Program-made: the position numbers and the translations under genes | Part shown: positions 18,288-28,016 of the stretch, one piece after another | Layout: each line of letters starts with the position of its first letter | How positions within the stretch are numbered: the stretch's first letter is position 1 | DNA from: Oscillatoriaceae cyanobacterium Prado104 | GTDB lineage: Bacteria > Cyanobacteriota > Cyanobacteriia > Cyanobacteriales > Microcoleaceae | NCBI GenBank assembly: GCA_025454405.1 | Contig: JALOON010000008.1 | Span: 1 to 64,000 of the forward strand | DNA: 64,000 nt | Direction of reading: 5' to 3' | Notes under the pieces: generated by a model | What the model was told of the DNA's origin: nothing | Database searches by the model: none | What the model saw: the letters and a program-made list of their open reading frames with translations, nothing else

Positions 18288-19955
18288 TTAAGTGTTTACC
18301 TGCCAGCGTTTCCCGCTTTTCAGCAGCGCCGCAAAACAATCCTTTGGCAAAGCCTTGCTGAAAAAATTTCCTTGAATTTCATCGCAATCCCGATCGCATA
18401 AAAAAGCCAGTTCCTTCTCATTTTGTACTCCCTCAGCAACCACCGTCATGTTCAGGCAGTGCGCCATTTGAATGATCGCTACAGTAATCGCTGCATTCTG
18501 AATATCTTCCGCAATATTTCTAATAAAACTCTTGTCAATTTTCAGCACATCAAACGGAAACCGTTTCGGATAACTCAAAGAAGAATATCCCGTCCCGAAA
18601 TCATCCATTGCGATCCTGATTCCCATATCGCGCCAAGCACTCAAAGCCTGAGCTGCTGCCGCTTCATCTTGCAAAATCGAACTTTCCGTCACTTCCAATT
18701 CCAAATATTGAGGATCTAACTCGGTTGCTGCCAAGATCTCGCTGACTCTTTCCGTCAGATTTTGACGATCGAACTGGCGCGCTGACAGATTTACTGCGAT
18801 CCGTACCGGAGGCAAACCCTCTAATTGCCAAGCTTTATTTTGCTTGCAAACAGTCTCCAATACCCACTCGCCCAGCGGTCCGATCAAACCCATTTCTTCA
18901 GCCATCGGAATGAATTCTGCTGGCGAAACTCGCCCCCGTTCTGGATGGTTCCAGCGCACTAAAGCTTCTGCACCAGTAATTTTTCCGGTTTTAATTTCTA
19001 CTTTGGGTTGGTAGTAAATTTCAAATTCCGAGCGCTTTAAAGCATTGCGCAGGCAAGTTTCTTGAACAATTTTGTTAATCGAAAGTGTCGCTACTTTATC
19101 GGTATGAAACTGATAGTTATTTCCGCCTTTTTCCTGGGCGTGGTACATTGCATTATAAGCATTTTTTAAGAGTTCGTCTACCTCGCTGCCGTCGGAGGGA
19201 TACAAACAAATACCGATACTGGCAGTAACGTAGACTTCATTGCCTGCCGCGATCGTCGGTTGGGATAAAATATCTAAAATATTTTGGGCAATATCGGCAA
19301 CATCCTGTTTTTCTGCTACTGGTTCCAGGATCGCAGCAAATTCCGCAGCTTCCAAACGAGCAACAATATCTATATTATCGATGCAGTCAGTCAGTCGGCG
19401 GGCAATGGTGCAAATTATGCAGTCGCCGATATCGTGTCCGAAGGTACTGTTAATTCTGTTAATTTTATCCAAGCTGAGAGTAACCACCGGAACGAGTGCC
19501 GGCAGTCCTTTTTGCTTGTCCAATATCTGACTCAGTTTCTCCCGCAGCAGCGCCCGATTTGGCAGGTTTGTCAAACTGTCGTACTGGGATCTGTGGAGGG
19601 CGATTTGAATTGTAGTGTGCAGGTTTTTTTCCTCAAACGGTTTGACGATATAGCCGAAAGGTTTTGTGGCATTTACCCTGCGCAAAGTGTTTTCGTCAGC
19701 ATAGGCTGTCAAATAAACTACCGGGATTTGAAAGCGCGATCGAATTTGTTCGGCTGTGGCAATGCCGTCCATTTCTCCTTGCAAGTGAACGTCCATCAGC
19801 ACTAAATCCGGTCGGACTCTGGCAGCGGATTCGATCGCTTCTTCTCCTGACAAAACAATTTCAGTTACTTGATATCCTAAAGCTGTTAAACTGTCAGCGA
19901 TATCTTCGGCAATAATACTTTCGTCTTCCACGATAAGTATCTTTTTATTTGACAT
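18288..19955 (-). CDS. Response regulator with degenerate GGDEF and intact EAL domains
   Basis: A 555-residue regulator of cyclic-di-GMP. Residues 1-122 are a receiver domain with phospho-acceptor D55 (LVLMDVHLQG), the T in VVYLTAY and K in IVKPF. Residues about 130-295 are a GGDEF fold whose active-site loop reads ARLEAAEFA instead of GGDEF, so it should not make c-di-GMP. Residues about 305-550 are an EAL domain with EALVRW, LEVTESS, MDDFGTGYSSL, LKIDKSFI and VVAEGV all present, so it should hydrolyse c-di-GMP. The gene lies 20 bp downstream of the multi-PAS kinase at 19976-22450 on the same strand; the kinase is the likely phosphate donor. Confidence 0.93.
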   Translation of the reverse strand: MSNKKILIVEDESIIAEDIADSLTALGYQVTEIVLSGEEAIESAARVRPDLVLMDVHLQGEMDGIATAEQIRSRFQIPVVYLTAYADENTLRRVNATKPFGYIVKPFEEKNLHTTIQIALHRSQYDSLTNLPNRALLREKLSQILDKQKGLPALVPVVTLSLDKINRINSTFGHDIGDCIICTIARRLTDCIDNIDIVARLEAAEFAAILEPVAEKQDVADIAQNILDILSQPTIAAGNEVYVTASIGICLYPSDGSEVDELLKNAYNAMYHAQEKGGNNYQFHTDKVATLSINKIVQETCLRNALKRSEFEIYYQPKVEIKTGKITGAEALVRWNHPERGRVSPAEFIPMAEEMGLIGPLGEWVLETVCKQNKAWQLEGLPPVRIAVNLSARQFDRQNLTERVSEILAATELDPQYLELEVTESSILQDEAAAAQALSAWRDMGIRIAMDDFGTGYSSLSYPKRFPFDVLKIDKSFIRNIAEDIQNAAITVAIIQMAHCLNMTVVAEGVQNEKELAFLCDRDCDEIQGNFFSKALPKDCFAALLKSGKRWQVNT

Positions 19956-19975
19956 AAAGTTTGCTCCTAATCGTG

Positions 19976-22450
19976 CTAAGTGGGGGGCGAAAATATGATT
20001 TCAAAAGCCGTACCTGCCGTTGCCAAAAGCTGAATTTGACCTCTAAGTTGCTTGACTAAAGATACTACCAACCGCAAACCCAATGTTCGGGCATTTCGGT
20101 AATCCAAGTCTTTGGGAAAACCAATCCCGCTATCGCTGACTGTTAGCACGCAAACCCTCTCATCTTCGATAATGAAATCTATTTTAATGGTGCCTTGTTT
20201 TTGTCCGACAAAAGCATATTTTAAAGAATTTGTCACGAGTTCGTTAATAATTAAACCGCAGGGGACGGCAGTATCGATATTCAGACAACGCGGAGCAATG
20301 GTGGTTTGCAATTCGATCCCTTTAGCATCGATTTCATAAGCTTGAAATAAATTGTGGGCTAAATTTTGGATGTAGCGCGCCAAATCGATTTTCGACAAAT
20401 CTTTGGATTGATACAATTGTTCGTGAACGAGAGCCATTGAGCTGACGCGGTTTTGACTTTCTTTCAGCATTTCAATAATCCGGTTGTCTTGAATGTAGCG
20501 AGACTGAAGTTTGAGCAAGCTGGAAATAACTTGCAGGTTGTTTTTAACCCGGTGGTGAATTTCTTTGAGCAGGACTTCTTTTTCGGCAAGGGAGGCTTTG
20601 ATCCGGTCTTCATCCCGCTTGCGATCGGTAATATCGCGCACCACTGCTTGAATTATTTTCTTCCCGCTAATTTCCACTGCATTTAACAGCACTTCTGCCG
20701 GAAATTCCGAACTGTCGAACCGCCTGTGCACCCAATCAAACCGACAGCTACCCGTTTTCATTGCGGCAGCTATCCTTTGTTTTAACAGGCTGGAAGAATC
20801 TTGTCCGTTAGTCTGAAATGGTGGCGAAAATTCGCCCAGGTGTCGGTCGCAAAACTGTTCTTTGTCAGCGCAACCAAACATTTTTAAGGTCGCAATGTTG
20901 CAGTCAAAAAAATCTCGATCGTCCAGCAGGATTACAGCATCGCTCGTCGCTTCGTAAAGGCTGCGAAATTTGGCTTCCGACTCTTGCAAAGAAGCGATTA
21001 ATTGGGTTTTTTGGTATTCGGCACGCTTGCGATCGGTAATATCTATGCCTACAGAAACCGCTGCCGTTCCCTGATGGTATTTCTGAGCTACTATTAAATA
21101 ATTGCGGGCGCTACCTTTAATTTCGATATCTACTTCTTGCCAGATTTGCTGTGCCGAACTGGCAAAAAAATTGCGGATTAGATTGGCGAAAGTCGAGCCT
21201 TTATCGAGAAAGTTAATTTTTTGACCGACAAAGCTTTCGGGAGGTCTTTGAAATGAGGTTGCTAAGTGTTGGTTGACGCCGATATAACGCAAATCGGAAC
21301 TCACCCAAGAAATCAATCCCGGCACAGCATCTAAAACTGCCCAAAGTTGGTCTGTCGCCTGTTGCAGCGCTTCTTCGGAACGCTGGCGATCGCTAATATC
21401 TACAGCCGTGCCGCTGGCACCTATAATAGTACCGTTTTCGGCGCGATTAACAATGCTGTTGACTCGCAGGTAAACGGGAGAGCCATCTTTACGCAAATGC
21501 ACGGTTTCGTAAGGACAGTAGGGGGCTATTTCCTGGTTTTTGGATCGGGAAAATAACTGCTCGAATACTGCTATTTGTTTGGCTTGTTGTTCGGGAATTA
21601 AAAAATCGATTAAGTAGCGCCCGATCATTTCTTCTGGTTCGTAACCGTAAATGCGTTTTGCAGCAGCATTGACGAAGGTCAATCGACCTTGAACATCCAC
21701 GGACCAAATCAATTCTTGGGAGGTTTCAACTAAGTTGCGGTATTTTTTTTCGCTTTCAGAAAGTGCAGCGTTAAATGCTTCCGTTCGCTGCTGCAACCTG
21801 CGTTCTAATTGTTGGTTTGCAGCTTGCAGCTTGGCCTGCGCGCGAAATCTCTGCGTAATTTCGGTACAAACACCGACAGCCCCGACAATTTCGCCGCTGT
21901 CGCTGCGCATCGGAGTCGCTCGAGTTTCCCAAATTAAATCTTCCTGTTGAGTTATTTGATGATTTGTCCCGTAAGTTATCCCGTGAGTTATCCAAGTGCG
22001 ATCGCTCCCCTCCAATACCGCAGCAATGTATTCTAAAATCTCTGGCTGGCTGCCGTAAATCTCGCCAATCGACATCCCGATGGCTGCATCGGGCGCGATT
22101 CCCAAGTTTTCGAGTCCTTTACCTTCAGTGAGGGTTAGCTTGCCATCGCTGTTAATTGCCCACAGTAAAAGCGGGGCTGCACGGAGGGCTGTGTGGCACT
22201 CGCTAGCTTTTTTGAACCCGTCTATTTCTTGTTTTTGCTGTTCGCGGGTACGTTTTAATTCTGCTGTTAGCTGCTGGACTTTTTTGTGCAAGCTAGCAGT
22301 GGTGGCGCGCATTTTTGCGGGTTTGCGGCAGCGATCGGCGGGCTTGGAGTGTAGCATAGTTATTTTGCGAGGCATCCCTGTCTGTATACCAGTTCGTGTT
22401 TTCAGCATAAACTTTTCCCGGAAAGTATTACAGTTCGCTGCGATACTCAT
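19976..22450 (-). CDS. Multi-PAS sensor histidine kinase of the HisKA_2 type
   Basis: An 824-residue cytoplasmic-looking kinase with no obvious membrane segments. After a coiled-coil start (about 45-75) come four PAS modules (about 80-200, 235-360, 365-480 and 490-615), each ending with the DITDR/DISDR-type PAC tail. The phospho-acceptor region is IHHRVKNNLQVISSLLKLQ (about 625-650), typical of HisKA_2/LuxQ-like and blue-light kinases, followed by an ATPase domain with NELVTNSLKYAF and SDSGIGFP. It is cotranscribed with the REC-GGDEF-EAL gene 20 bp downstream, giving a likely two-component input to c-di-GMP breakdown. No LOV cysteine motif (NCRFLQ) is seen, so the ligand is unknown. The start may be at M1, M15 or M26. 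Confidence 0.92.
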   Translation of the reverse strand: MSIAANCNTFREKFMLKTRTGIQTGMPRKITMLHSKPADRCRKPAKMRATTASLHKKVQQLTAELKRTREQQKQEIDGFKKASECHTALRAAPLLLWAINSDGKLTLTEGKGLENLGIAPDAAIGMSIGEIYGSQPEILEYIAAVLEGSDRTWITHGITYGTNHQITQQEDLIWETRATPMRSDSGEIVGAVGVCTEITQRFRAQAKLQAANQQLERRLQQRTEAFNAALSESEKKYRNLVETSQELIWSVDVQGRLTFVNAAAKRIYGYEPEEMIGRYLIDFLIPEQQAKQIAVFEQLFSRSKNQEIAPYCPYETVHLRKDGSPVYLRVNSIVNRAENGTIIGASGTAVDISDRQRSEEALQQATDQLWAVLDAVPGLISWVSSDLRYIGVNQHLATSFQRPPESFVGQKINFLDKGSTFANLIRNFFASSAQQIWQEVDIEIKGSARNYLIVAQKYHQGTAAVSVGIDITDRKRAEYQKTQLIASLQESEAKFRSLYEATSDAVILLDDRDFFDCNIATLKMFGCADKEQFCDRHLGEFSPPFQTNGQDSSSLLKQRIAAAMKTGSCRFDWVHRRFDSSEFPAEVLLNAVEISGKKIIQAVVRDITDRKRDEDRIKASLAEKEVLLKEIHHRVKNNLQVISSLLKLQSRYIQDNRIIEMLKESQNRVSSMALVHEQLYQSKDLSKIDLARYIQNLAHNLFQAYEIDAKGIELQTTIAPRCLNIDTAVPCGLIINELVTNSLKYAFVGQKQGTIKIDFIIEDERVCVLTVSDSGIGFPKDLDYRNARTLGLRLVVSLVKQLRGQIQLLATAGTAFEIIFSPPT

Positions 22451-22872
22451 CTTCTTCAGAGCGTTTCCGGAACGCTTCGCACCCGTTATCGATGAAAGAA
22501 ACCGTTTGGAGTTTCTGAGGAGGCTAGATCTTCTAAGTTAGCTTAAAACCTTAAAGATTTGACGTTGCCACAGCAGCGAGCTTGTTAATTCACTAATTGG
22601 CAATGTACTCGAAATTGACAGTCGATCTGTATTTTTACGGTTCGATCTGTAGTTTTGCAAAGGTAAAATCAGCAATATTCAATATTTTATACCACTTTTT
22701 CGTTAAATTAGCACTCTTTGGGAATTGGGAATTGGGAATTGGGAATTGGGCATTGGGCATTGGGAATTGGGCATTGAGAGTTGGGAATAGGGAATTGCTA
22801 ATTGGTAATTCTCCCACTCGCCCCCTCCCCCCTTCTCCCCCTCTGGTCCCTCTCCCACTCTGCCCTCTGATT
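22451..22872. repeat. Heptamer minisatellite in the kinase-WD40 gap
   Basis: From about 22719 to 22800 the sequence is a run of GGGAATT and GGGCATT heptamers, then pyrimidine-rich CTCCCCC words to 22862. Such short tandemly repeated repetitive (STRR) heptamers are well known in filamentous cyanobacteria. Several short frames on both strands are products of the repeat and are not genes. The kinase promoter should lie in 22451-22600. Confidence 0.85.
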
Positions 22873-24060
22873 TCAATCTATTCCCCAAACTCTGACAGTT
22901 TTGTCCGAACTGCCGCTCAATAAATTATCTCCACCGGCGCTAAAAGCAAGGCAAGTAACATGGTCTTGATGCCCGCTCAAAGTGTGAATATTTTCGCCGC
23001 TAGCTGCGTTCCAAAATTTGATAGTACCGTCGGCACTGGCACTAGCAACAGTGCGCCCGTCTGGACTGAAAGCGATCGCATTTATCGAGTTCACATGACC
23101 TTCTAAGGTGACAGTATTTTCGGGATTAGATAGCTGGTAAAGTTTAATTTTTGCATCCCACCCTCCAGCAGCTAAAGTTTGCGCGTCGGGACTGAAAGCG
23201 AGAGAATGAGCGTATCTTTTCAGGGTGCGATCGCAGGCTCTGCTGCGCAAGTTCCACACTTTAACAGTACCGTCATTGCTGCTGCTGGCGAGAATTTGCC
23301 CGCTGGGACTGAAAGCCACACTGCTAAGGATTCCTTTGTGAGCTCCCCAAGTTAAGTGAGCGCTAAAAGTACAGAGGAGTTTTCCCGTTTCTAAATTCCA
23401 AATTTTGATAGTAGTATCTGTCGATCCGCTGGCGATAAATTGACAGTCGGGACTGATGGCCAGCGCGCTAACTTCCCCTTGGTGTCCGAGCAAAGTATGT
23501 TGCAATTCTCCTGACTGCCAAATTTCGATCGCCCCTCGCTTCCCGTCCCATCTTTTCCTCACAAAAACTTCGCTGTCCGTTCCCAGCACGTAATATTCTT
23601 GAGCGCGGGGATACTTGTCAACTGCAAACAAGATTTCTCCCGATTCTAAATCGCAAATTTTAATTTTTTTTCCCGACAAACTCGCAGTGCGATCGCCCTC
23701 GGGACTCAAAGCAACATTTGTCCCAACTTTAACAGTTTTCAAGCATTCAAATAGTTGGTAAGGAATGAAATTTTTTAAAGCTTCGCGAACGGCAATTTCT
23801 GTTCGATCGCGCAAGATAGAATAAGCCGATCGCCGCACTGCTTCCGCCGGATCTGACAAAGCTTGAACTGCCAATTCTAAGCCTGCATTTCCGTATTTTG
23901 GAGCATCTTTAACCGCAGAAATTCGCGCTTCGGGGCTGTCGCTAGCAAAGCGCTGTTTGACCCCAGCAATCCCTCCCAAAATTGCAGCCCCGATCGGGAT
24001 TTGACTGTGACCGCCAAGGACGGCATCGTATTCTCTAGGTTGGTTAGAATTATCTACCAT
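22873..24060 (-). CDS. WD40-repeat protein with N-terminal HEAT-like region
   Basis: A 395-residue protein, probably a soluble interaction scaffold. Residues about 40-110 contain an alpha-helical HEAT-like segment ([32 protein letters not shown]). From about 120 there are WD40 blades; four to five are clear ([16 protein letters not shown]...[24 protein letters not shown]...[29 protein letters not shown]...[29 protein letters not shown]...[12 protein letters not shown]), others are weaker, consistent with one seven-bladed propeller. There is no kinase or NTPase domain, unlike many cyanobacterial WD40 proteins. Partners are unknown. Confidence 0.88.
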   Translation of the reverse strand: MVDNSNQPREYDAVLGGHSQIPIGAAILGGIAGVKQRFASDSPEARISAVKDAPKYGNAGLELAVQALSDPAEAVRRSAYSILRDRTEIAVREALKNFIPYQLFECLKTVKVGTNVALSPEGDRTASLSGKKIKICDLESGEILFAVDKYPRAQEYYVLGTDSEVFVRKRWDGKRGAIEIWQSGELQHTLLGHQGEVSALAISPDCQFIASGSTDTTIKIWNLETGKLLCTFSAHLTWGAHKGILSSVAFSPSGQILASSSNDGTVKVWNLRSRACDRTLKRYAHSLAFSPDAQTLAAGGWDAKIKLYQLSNPENTVTLEGHVNSINAIAFSPDGRTVASASADGTIKFWNAASGENIHTLSGHQDHVTCLAFSAGGDNLLSGSSDKTVRVWGID

Positions 24061-24470
24061 GATATCGATAGTTTTGAGTTTTGAGTTTTGAGTTTAAGAG
24101 GGAGTTTTGAGTTTTGAGTTTAAGAGGGAGTTTTGAGTTTTGAGTTTTGAGTTTTGAGTTTAAGAGGGAGTTTTGAATTTTGAGTTTTGAGTTTAAGAGG
24201 GAGTTTTGAGTTTTGAGTTTTGAGTTTTGAGTTAAAGACAGTTTGCGGGAGTTTTGAGTTGTAAGTTGTGAGTTAAAGACAGTTCTTAATTCAAAACTCA
24301 CAACTTAAAACTCAGAACTTCCCCTCTCCCTTTCTTCCTTCTTCCTTCTTCTTTTTTCTTTCTTCTTTCTTCTTTCTGCCTCCTGCCTCCTGCCTTCTGC
24401 TTCCTGCCTCCTGCCTCCTGTCTTTCTTCGATGAAGGCGCGGATGCAAGAGCTGGTTTGTTGGTAATGAT
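24061..24470. repeat. GTTTTGAGTTTTGAG and TTCTTCC tandem repeats
   Basis: From 24068 to about 24290 the sequence is built of GAGTTTTGAGTTT units with interspersed TAAGAGGGAG spacers, forming a higher-order tandem repeat. From 24315 to 24425 it changes to CTTCTTTCTTCC and GCCTCCTGCCTCCT pyrimidine tracts. Frames crossing it (83 and 67 codons) encode only repeats. It separates the divergent WD40 and Ycf35 genes. Confidence 0.85.
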
Positions 24471-24532
24471 TGACTGCGAGCGTTAAGGCTATTATAATCA
24501 AATTAGCGTTTCACACGAAATCCGAAACAAAT

Positions 24533-24913
24533 ATGTCACACTTCACAACGATTAAAGTTCAGATAAAAAACGGAGAACTGCTGCATCAAGTGTTGGAAGA
24601 ATTGGGTTATCACGTAGAATGCAACGTACAGGTGCGGGGCTACATGGGCGACAAAACAAATGCTGAGTATGTAATCCGGCAAGCAAACGGTTACGACTTG
24701 GGATTTCGCCGCAGCAACCAAAATGAAGATTTTGAATTAGTAGCAGATTTTTGGGGGACCCGCATCAACCAGCAGCAATTTGTCAATTCAATTAGCCAGC
24801 TATACGCGCGCAAAACATTGATGGCAGCAGTACAGTCAGAAGGTTTTACCGTAGAAGAAGAGGAAACTTTAGCAGATGGAACTGTGAGGGTTGTAGTCGG
24901 TCGGTGGGTGTAA
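24533..24913 (+). CDS. ycf35: Ycf35 / DUF1257 family protein
   Basis: A 126-residue protein of the DUF1257 family, encoded as ycf35 in algal plastids and in most cyanobacteria; its function is not established. The start MSHFTTIKVQIKN, the central GYDLGFRR and FWGTRINQQ, and the ending VRVVVGRWV fit the family well. ATG 24533 is chosen over the 21-codon upstream extension because the family begins at MSHF. It is transcribed alone. Confidence 0.9.
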   Translation: MSHFTTIKVQIKNGELLHQVLEELGYHVECNVQVRGYMGDKTNAEYVIRQANGYDLGFRRSNQNEDFELVADFWGTRINQQQFVNSISQLYARKTLMAAVQSEGFTVEEEETLADGTVRVVVGRWV

Positions 24914-25115
24914 AGAAAAGATTGCGTAGGGGTTTGTAGTTGCGCTGTCTTAGCCATATAAGCTGTCGGGCAATAACAAACCTCGATTAAAAATTACGAT
25001 CGCCAGTTAATAAAAAAAGTTTGTAGTTGCGATCGACGATCGCGATCGGCGCAGTAGGGCAATGGCAAACTTCGAGGAACGATCGTGACAACTATTTGAC
25101 AAAGGAGCTTGGTAA

Positions 25116-25688
25116 ATGATACAAACTCACCAGCAAAAACTCACCTTTGAGGAATATCTAAACTCTGAAAGCGATACCGACAACTACTATGAATTAATAG
25201 ATGGAGAGTTAATCGCATTGCCGCCAGAATCAGAACCTAACTGTTTTATTGCGCGCTACCTGCTATTCGCTTTTGTAAGTCAAGGTTTAGTGCCACTCAG
25301 ACTAATAAGCACCCATGAATGCGAAGTTATAGTCCCTATTTTGCGCGAGAGCGATGCTGCCAATCGCTACCCCGACTTGATAATTCTGAACCCCGAACAC
25401 ATTATGCTAACAGCAAATCGCATGACAATTACCCTCGATATGCCGCCGCCTCGGCTAGTAGTAGAAGTCGTCAGTCCCGGCAGAGTTGCTAGAGAAAGAG
25501 ATTACGACTGCAAGCGCACTCAATACGCAGCTATAGGCATTCCAGAATATTGGATTGTTGACCCGCAAGAACAAGCTGTAACAGTGTTGCAACTCGAATC
25601 CGATCGATATTTAGAAGTGGGAGTATTTCGGGGTGAAGGGGCGATCTGCTCTCCAACTTTTCCGCAGTTAAATTTGACGGTACAATAG
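25116..25688 (+). CDS. Uma2 family (DUF820) restriction-endonuclease-fold protein
   Basis: A 190-residue member of the large cyanobacterial Uma2/DUF820 family, which has a PD-(D/E)XK nuclease fold. Visible landmarks are the N-terminal LTFEEYLN, YYELIDGELIALPPES, the acidic strand RYPDLIIL, LVVEVVSPG and GIPEYWIVDP. Members are found in tens of copies per genome and have been linked to transposon-like spread, but function is unproven. Codon usage and HIP1 density do not stand out from neighbours. Confidence 0.9.
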   Translation: MIQTHQQKLTFEEYLNSESDTDNYYELIDGELIALPPESEPNCFIARYLLFAFVSQGLVPLRLISTHECEVIVPILRESDAANRYPDLIILNPEHIMLTANRMTITLDMPPPRLVVEVVSPGRVARERDYDCKRTQYAAIGIPEYWIVDPQEQAVTVLQLESDRYLEVGVFRGEGAICSPTFPQLNLTVQ

Positions 25689-25868
25689 GTTTTGAGTACA
25701 GAAGATTGAGGGCGTAAAATACATTGCGATCGCTAAAGTTTTGGCAAAATAACTTTAAATCAGTAGTTCGATCGGTAATTAGAGATGTTGTGGGGAATCG
25801 AATTTTAACGATCGTAGCAAATTCTCCGAAATTGGCATTAGTTAAAGCTCGATCTGTCAGGTTTTTAG

Positions 25869-26036
25869 TAAGGAATTTAGTCCTTGAAAGATGCGGACTT
25901 AAGTCCGCACTACGAACAGGTTTGCAGTCAGGACTTGAGTCCTTGAAAGATGCGGACTTAAGTCCGCACTACGAACAGGTTTGCAGTCAGGACTTGAGTC
26001 CTTGAAAGATGCGGACTTAAGTCCGCACTACGAACT
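25869..26036. repeat. Three tandem copies of a 59-bp palindromic repeat
   Basis: Copies start at 25881, 25940 and 25999 with a partial left copy from 25869. Each carries the 16-bp palindrome GCGGACTTAAGTCCGC and, between copies, the near-palindrome AGGACTTGAGTCCT. The array lies downstream of the Uma2 gene and 48 bp from the end of the convergent thioredoxin-like gene. The rest of 25689-26083 shows no gene. Confidence 0.9.
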
Positions 26037-26083
26037 GTTTTTGTTATGCAATCGATCGGACATGATATTTTATTCAGCAAACC

Positions 26084-26716
26084 CTATTTAGACAGTTCGG
26101 TGTTGAGTTCATTAACAGCACGGCGTTTTAGCGGTACAGATTCCTCTCTTGGCAGCAAGTCAAATACTTTTCTAAAAGCGTCGTCTACTCGTTCAAAAGG
26201 CAATTGTCCTTTAGCGTTAAAAACAACTTTTCCCGTTTGGTCTAAAATGACAGTTTGAGGTACGAAACCTTCGTAATAATGGCTCGGTTCAGTGAGTTCA
26301 GGCGAGGGTTTATCGGGGAAAGAATCGATCGAGAGGGGGATAAAACTGGCGGCACGACCGTAAAATTGTTGCAGTTGAGAAACCACAGTAGCGTATTGCT
26401 TGCAGTCGCTGCTATCGTCGGTATAAAATACTAGCAATACGGGTTTATTGCGTTGCAAAGAATCGGCGATCGTGGACTTGGGAGGAACTAGGGAACCGTT
26501 ACCGCCGTAGAGAGCAAAAATAGTCCCATCGTAGCGATCGTCCTTGAGGCTGGCTAGGGCTGGAGGCACATCGATTAGCACGATCGAACTCAGGGCTATC
26601 GCCACTATCAGTATACCGATCGAAATCCTGGTGAAAATACCGGCAAATAAGTTTCGCCACCAGCGCCGATCTGCTGAAGCAGTAAACATTGAATTTTGGT
26701 ACTTGGAAAATATCAT
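26084..26716 (-). CDS. Thioredoxin-fold thylakoid protein lacking CXXC
   Basis: A 210-residue membrane-anchored protein with a basic N-terminus, one hydrophobic helix (about 30-52, ending PPALA) and a C-terminal thioredoxin-like domain. Typical thioredoxin strands are seen (KPVLLVFYTDDSSDCKQY, FVPQTVILDQTGKVVF, the cis-proline in VPQT), but the active site is DSSDC with one cysteine, so classic dithiol exchange is not possible. It resembles a conserved cyanobacterial family annotated as a thylakoid protein needed for photosystem I accumulation; that link is from memory. The start may instead be M10 (26689). Confidence 0.75.
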   Translation of the reverse strand: MIFSKYQNSMFTASADRRWWRNLFAGIFTRISIGILIVAIALSSIVLIDVPPALASLKDDRYDGTIFALYGGNGSLVPPKSTIADSLQRNKPVLLVFYTDDSSDCKQYATVVSQLQQFYGRAASFIPLSIDSFPDKPSPELTEPSHYYEGFVPQTVILDQTGKVVFNAKGQLPFERVDDAFRKVFDLLPREESVPLKRRAVNELNTELSK

Positions 26717-27102
26717 AGGTTGTTGGCAGTGGTTGTTGGCAGTTGCTGTAAGCTGGCGAAATCAAATGTCAAAACTTTACTGATTTTACCAGCAAATGCA
26801 GGCAAATGTTGTGAAGTAGGTTAAAGTAGTTCTCGATCGGCTATTTTAATTTGCTTCTAGTTGCGCTCGCGATCGGGTTTAAGACTCAAAGCGACAGCCC
26901 GCAACCGAGAGGACTGAAACACTCACCAGCCGGGGTTAAAAACCCTACCGAAGAGTGAAAAAGTGCGTTAAATTGACACCAAAGTACAGTGCCGTATCCT
27001 GACAAGTATTTTGTCCGATATATTGAGTTCGATCGATCGAATTTGATATCGACGGATAATTCGTGACTGACAGATAGAAACTCATAACACAGAACTGACC
27101 TC
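26717..27102. other. Divergent intergenic region before uppP
   Basis: 386 bp with no supported gene; a 72-codon minus frame at 26886-27104 looks random. The region must contain the promoters of the thioredoxin-like gene and uppP. Apart from GATCGATCGA-rich words near 27030 I see no repeat or RNA structure. Confidence 0.4.
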
Positions 27103-28005
27103 ATGATAGCTTTGCTAGATCTATTCTTAGCTCAAACACCCGCTGCCGATGTTTCCGGCCCCGTTCAAATCAATCTGTTGCAGGCAATTATTTTAGGAAT
27201 TGTACAGGGATTAACAGAATTTTTGCCCATCAGCAGCACCGCACATTTAAAAGTAGTACCTGTAGCGCTCGGATGGGGAGATCCCGGTGTAGCATATACG
27301 GCTGTGATTCAGTTGGGAAGCATTGTAGCAGTGCTTTGGTATTTTTGGAAAGACTTGACAACTATAATTTTTGGTGCGGCAGAAGCGGCCGCGAAGCAAG
27401 ATTATAAATCTCACGAGTTTCAGATGGCATTGGGAATTGCTTTTGGCACAATACCCATAGTTTTTTTTGGGCTGTTAATCAAGATATTGATTCCAGATTT
27501 TGACAATTCACCGCTCAGAAATTTAAGCTCGATCGCCCTAGCTTCAATTTTCATGTCTTTGCTATTGGGAATAGCCGAAAAAATCGGCAAACGCCACCGC
27601 ACTTACGAAAAATTAACCCTTCAAGATGGCATTTTGATGGGATTGGCTCAAGCAATGGCGCTAATTCCGGGATGTTCGAGATCGGGTTCTACTTTAACGG
27701 CAGGATTGTTTATGGGATTGGAAAGAAGCGCCGCCGCCCGCTTTTCTTTTTTGTTGGGAATTCCGGCAATTACGATCGCTGGATTAATCGAATTAAAAAG
27801 CGCTTTGGGAGAAGGTATCGGCGGTGCTGGAATTGTGTCTTTAATCGTGGGAACGATTTCGGCATTTGTGTTTTCTTATTTGTCGATCGCCTGGTTACTC
27901 AAGTTTTTGCAAACTCAAAATACTTGGATATTTGTGTGGTATAGGTTGGCTTTTGGCGTAGCTATTTTAACTGCTATAGGAGGCGGCGCACTGCAAAATA
28001 TTTAA
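27103..28005 (+). CDS. uppP: Undecaprenyl-diphosphatase
   Basis: A 300-residue integral membrane phosphatase of the BacA/UppP family, recycling the C55 lipid carrier of peptidoglycan and other surface glycans. Both signature regions are intact: the (E/Q)xxxE motif in QGLTEFLPISSTAH near residue 37 and PGCSRSGSTLTAG near residue 190. Eight or so helices are expected. The N-terminus (MIALLDLFLAQTPAAD) is slightly longer than in E. coli, as is common in cyanobacteria. Confidence 0.96.
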   Translation: MIALLDLFLAQTPAADVSGPVQINLLQAIILGIVQGLTEFLPISSTAHLKVVPVALGWGDPGVAYTAVIQLGSIVAVLWYFWKDLTTIIFGAAEAAAKQDYKSHEFQMALGIAFGTIPIVFFGLLIKILIPDFDNSPLRNLSSIALASIFMSLLLGIAEKIGKRHRTYEKLTLQDGILMGLAQAMALIPGCSRSGSTLTAGLFMGLERSAAARFSFLLGIPAITIAGLIELKSALGEGIGGAGIVSLIVGTISAFVFSYLSIAWLLKFLQTQNTWIFVWYRLAFGVAILTAIGGGALQNI

Positions 28006-28016
28006 AACAGAAATTA

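Noticed and set aside
25869-26036. CRISPR array
   Set aside because: The three 59-bp units are whole direct repeats with no distinct unique spacers, and no cas genes are nearby.
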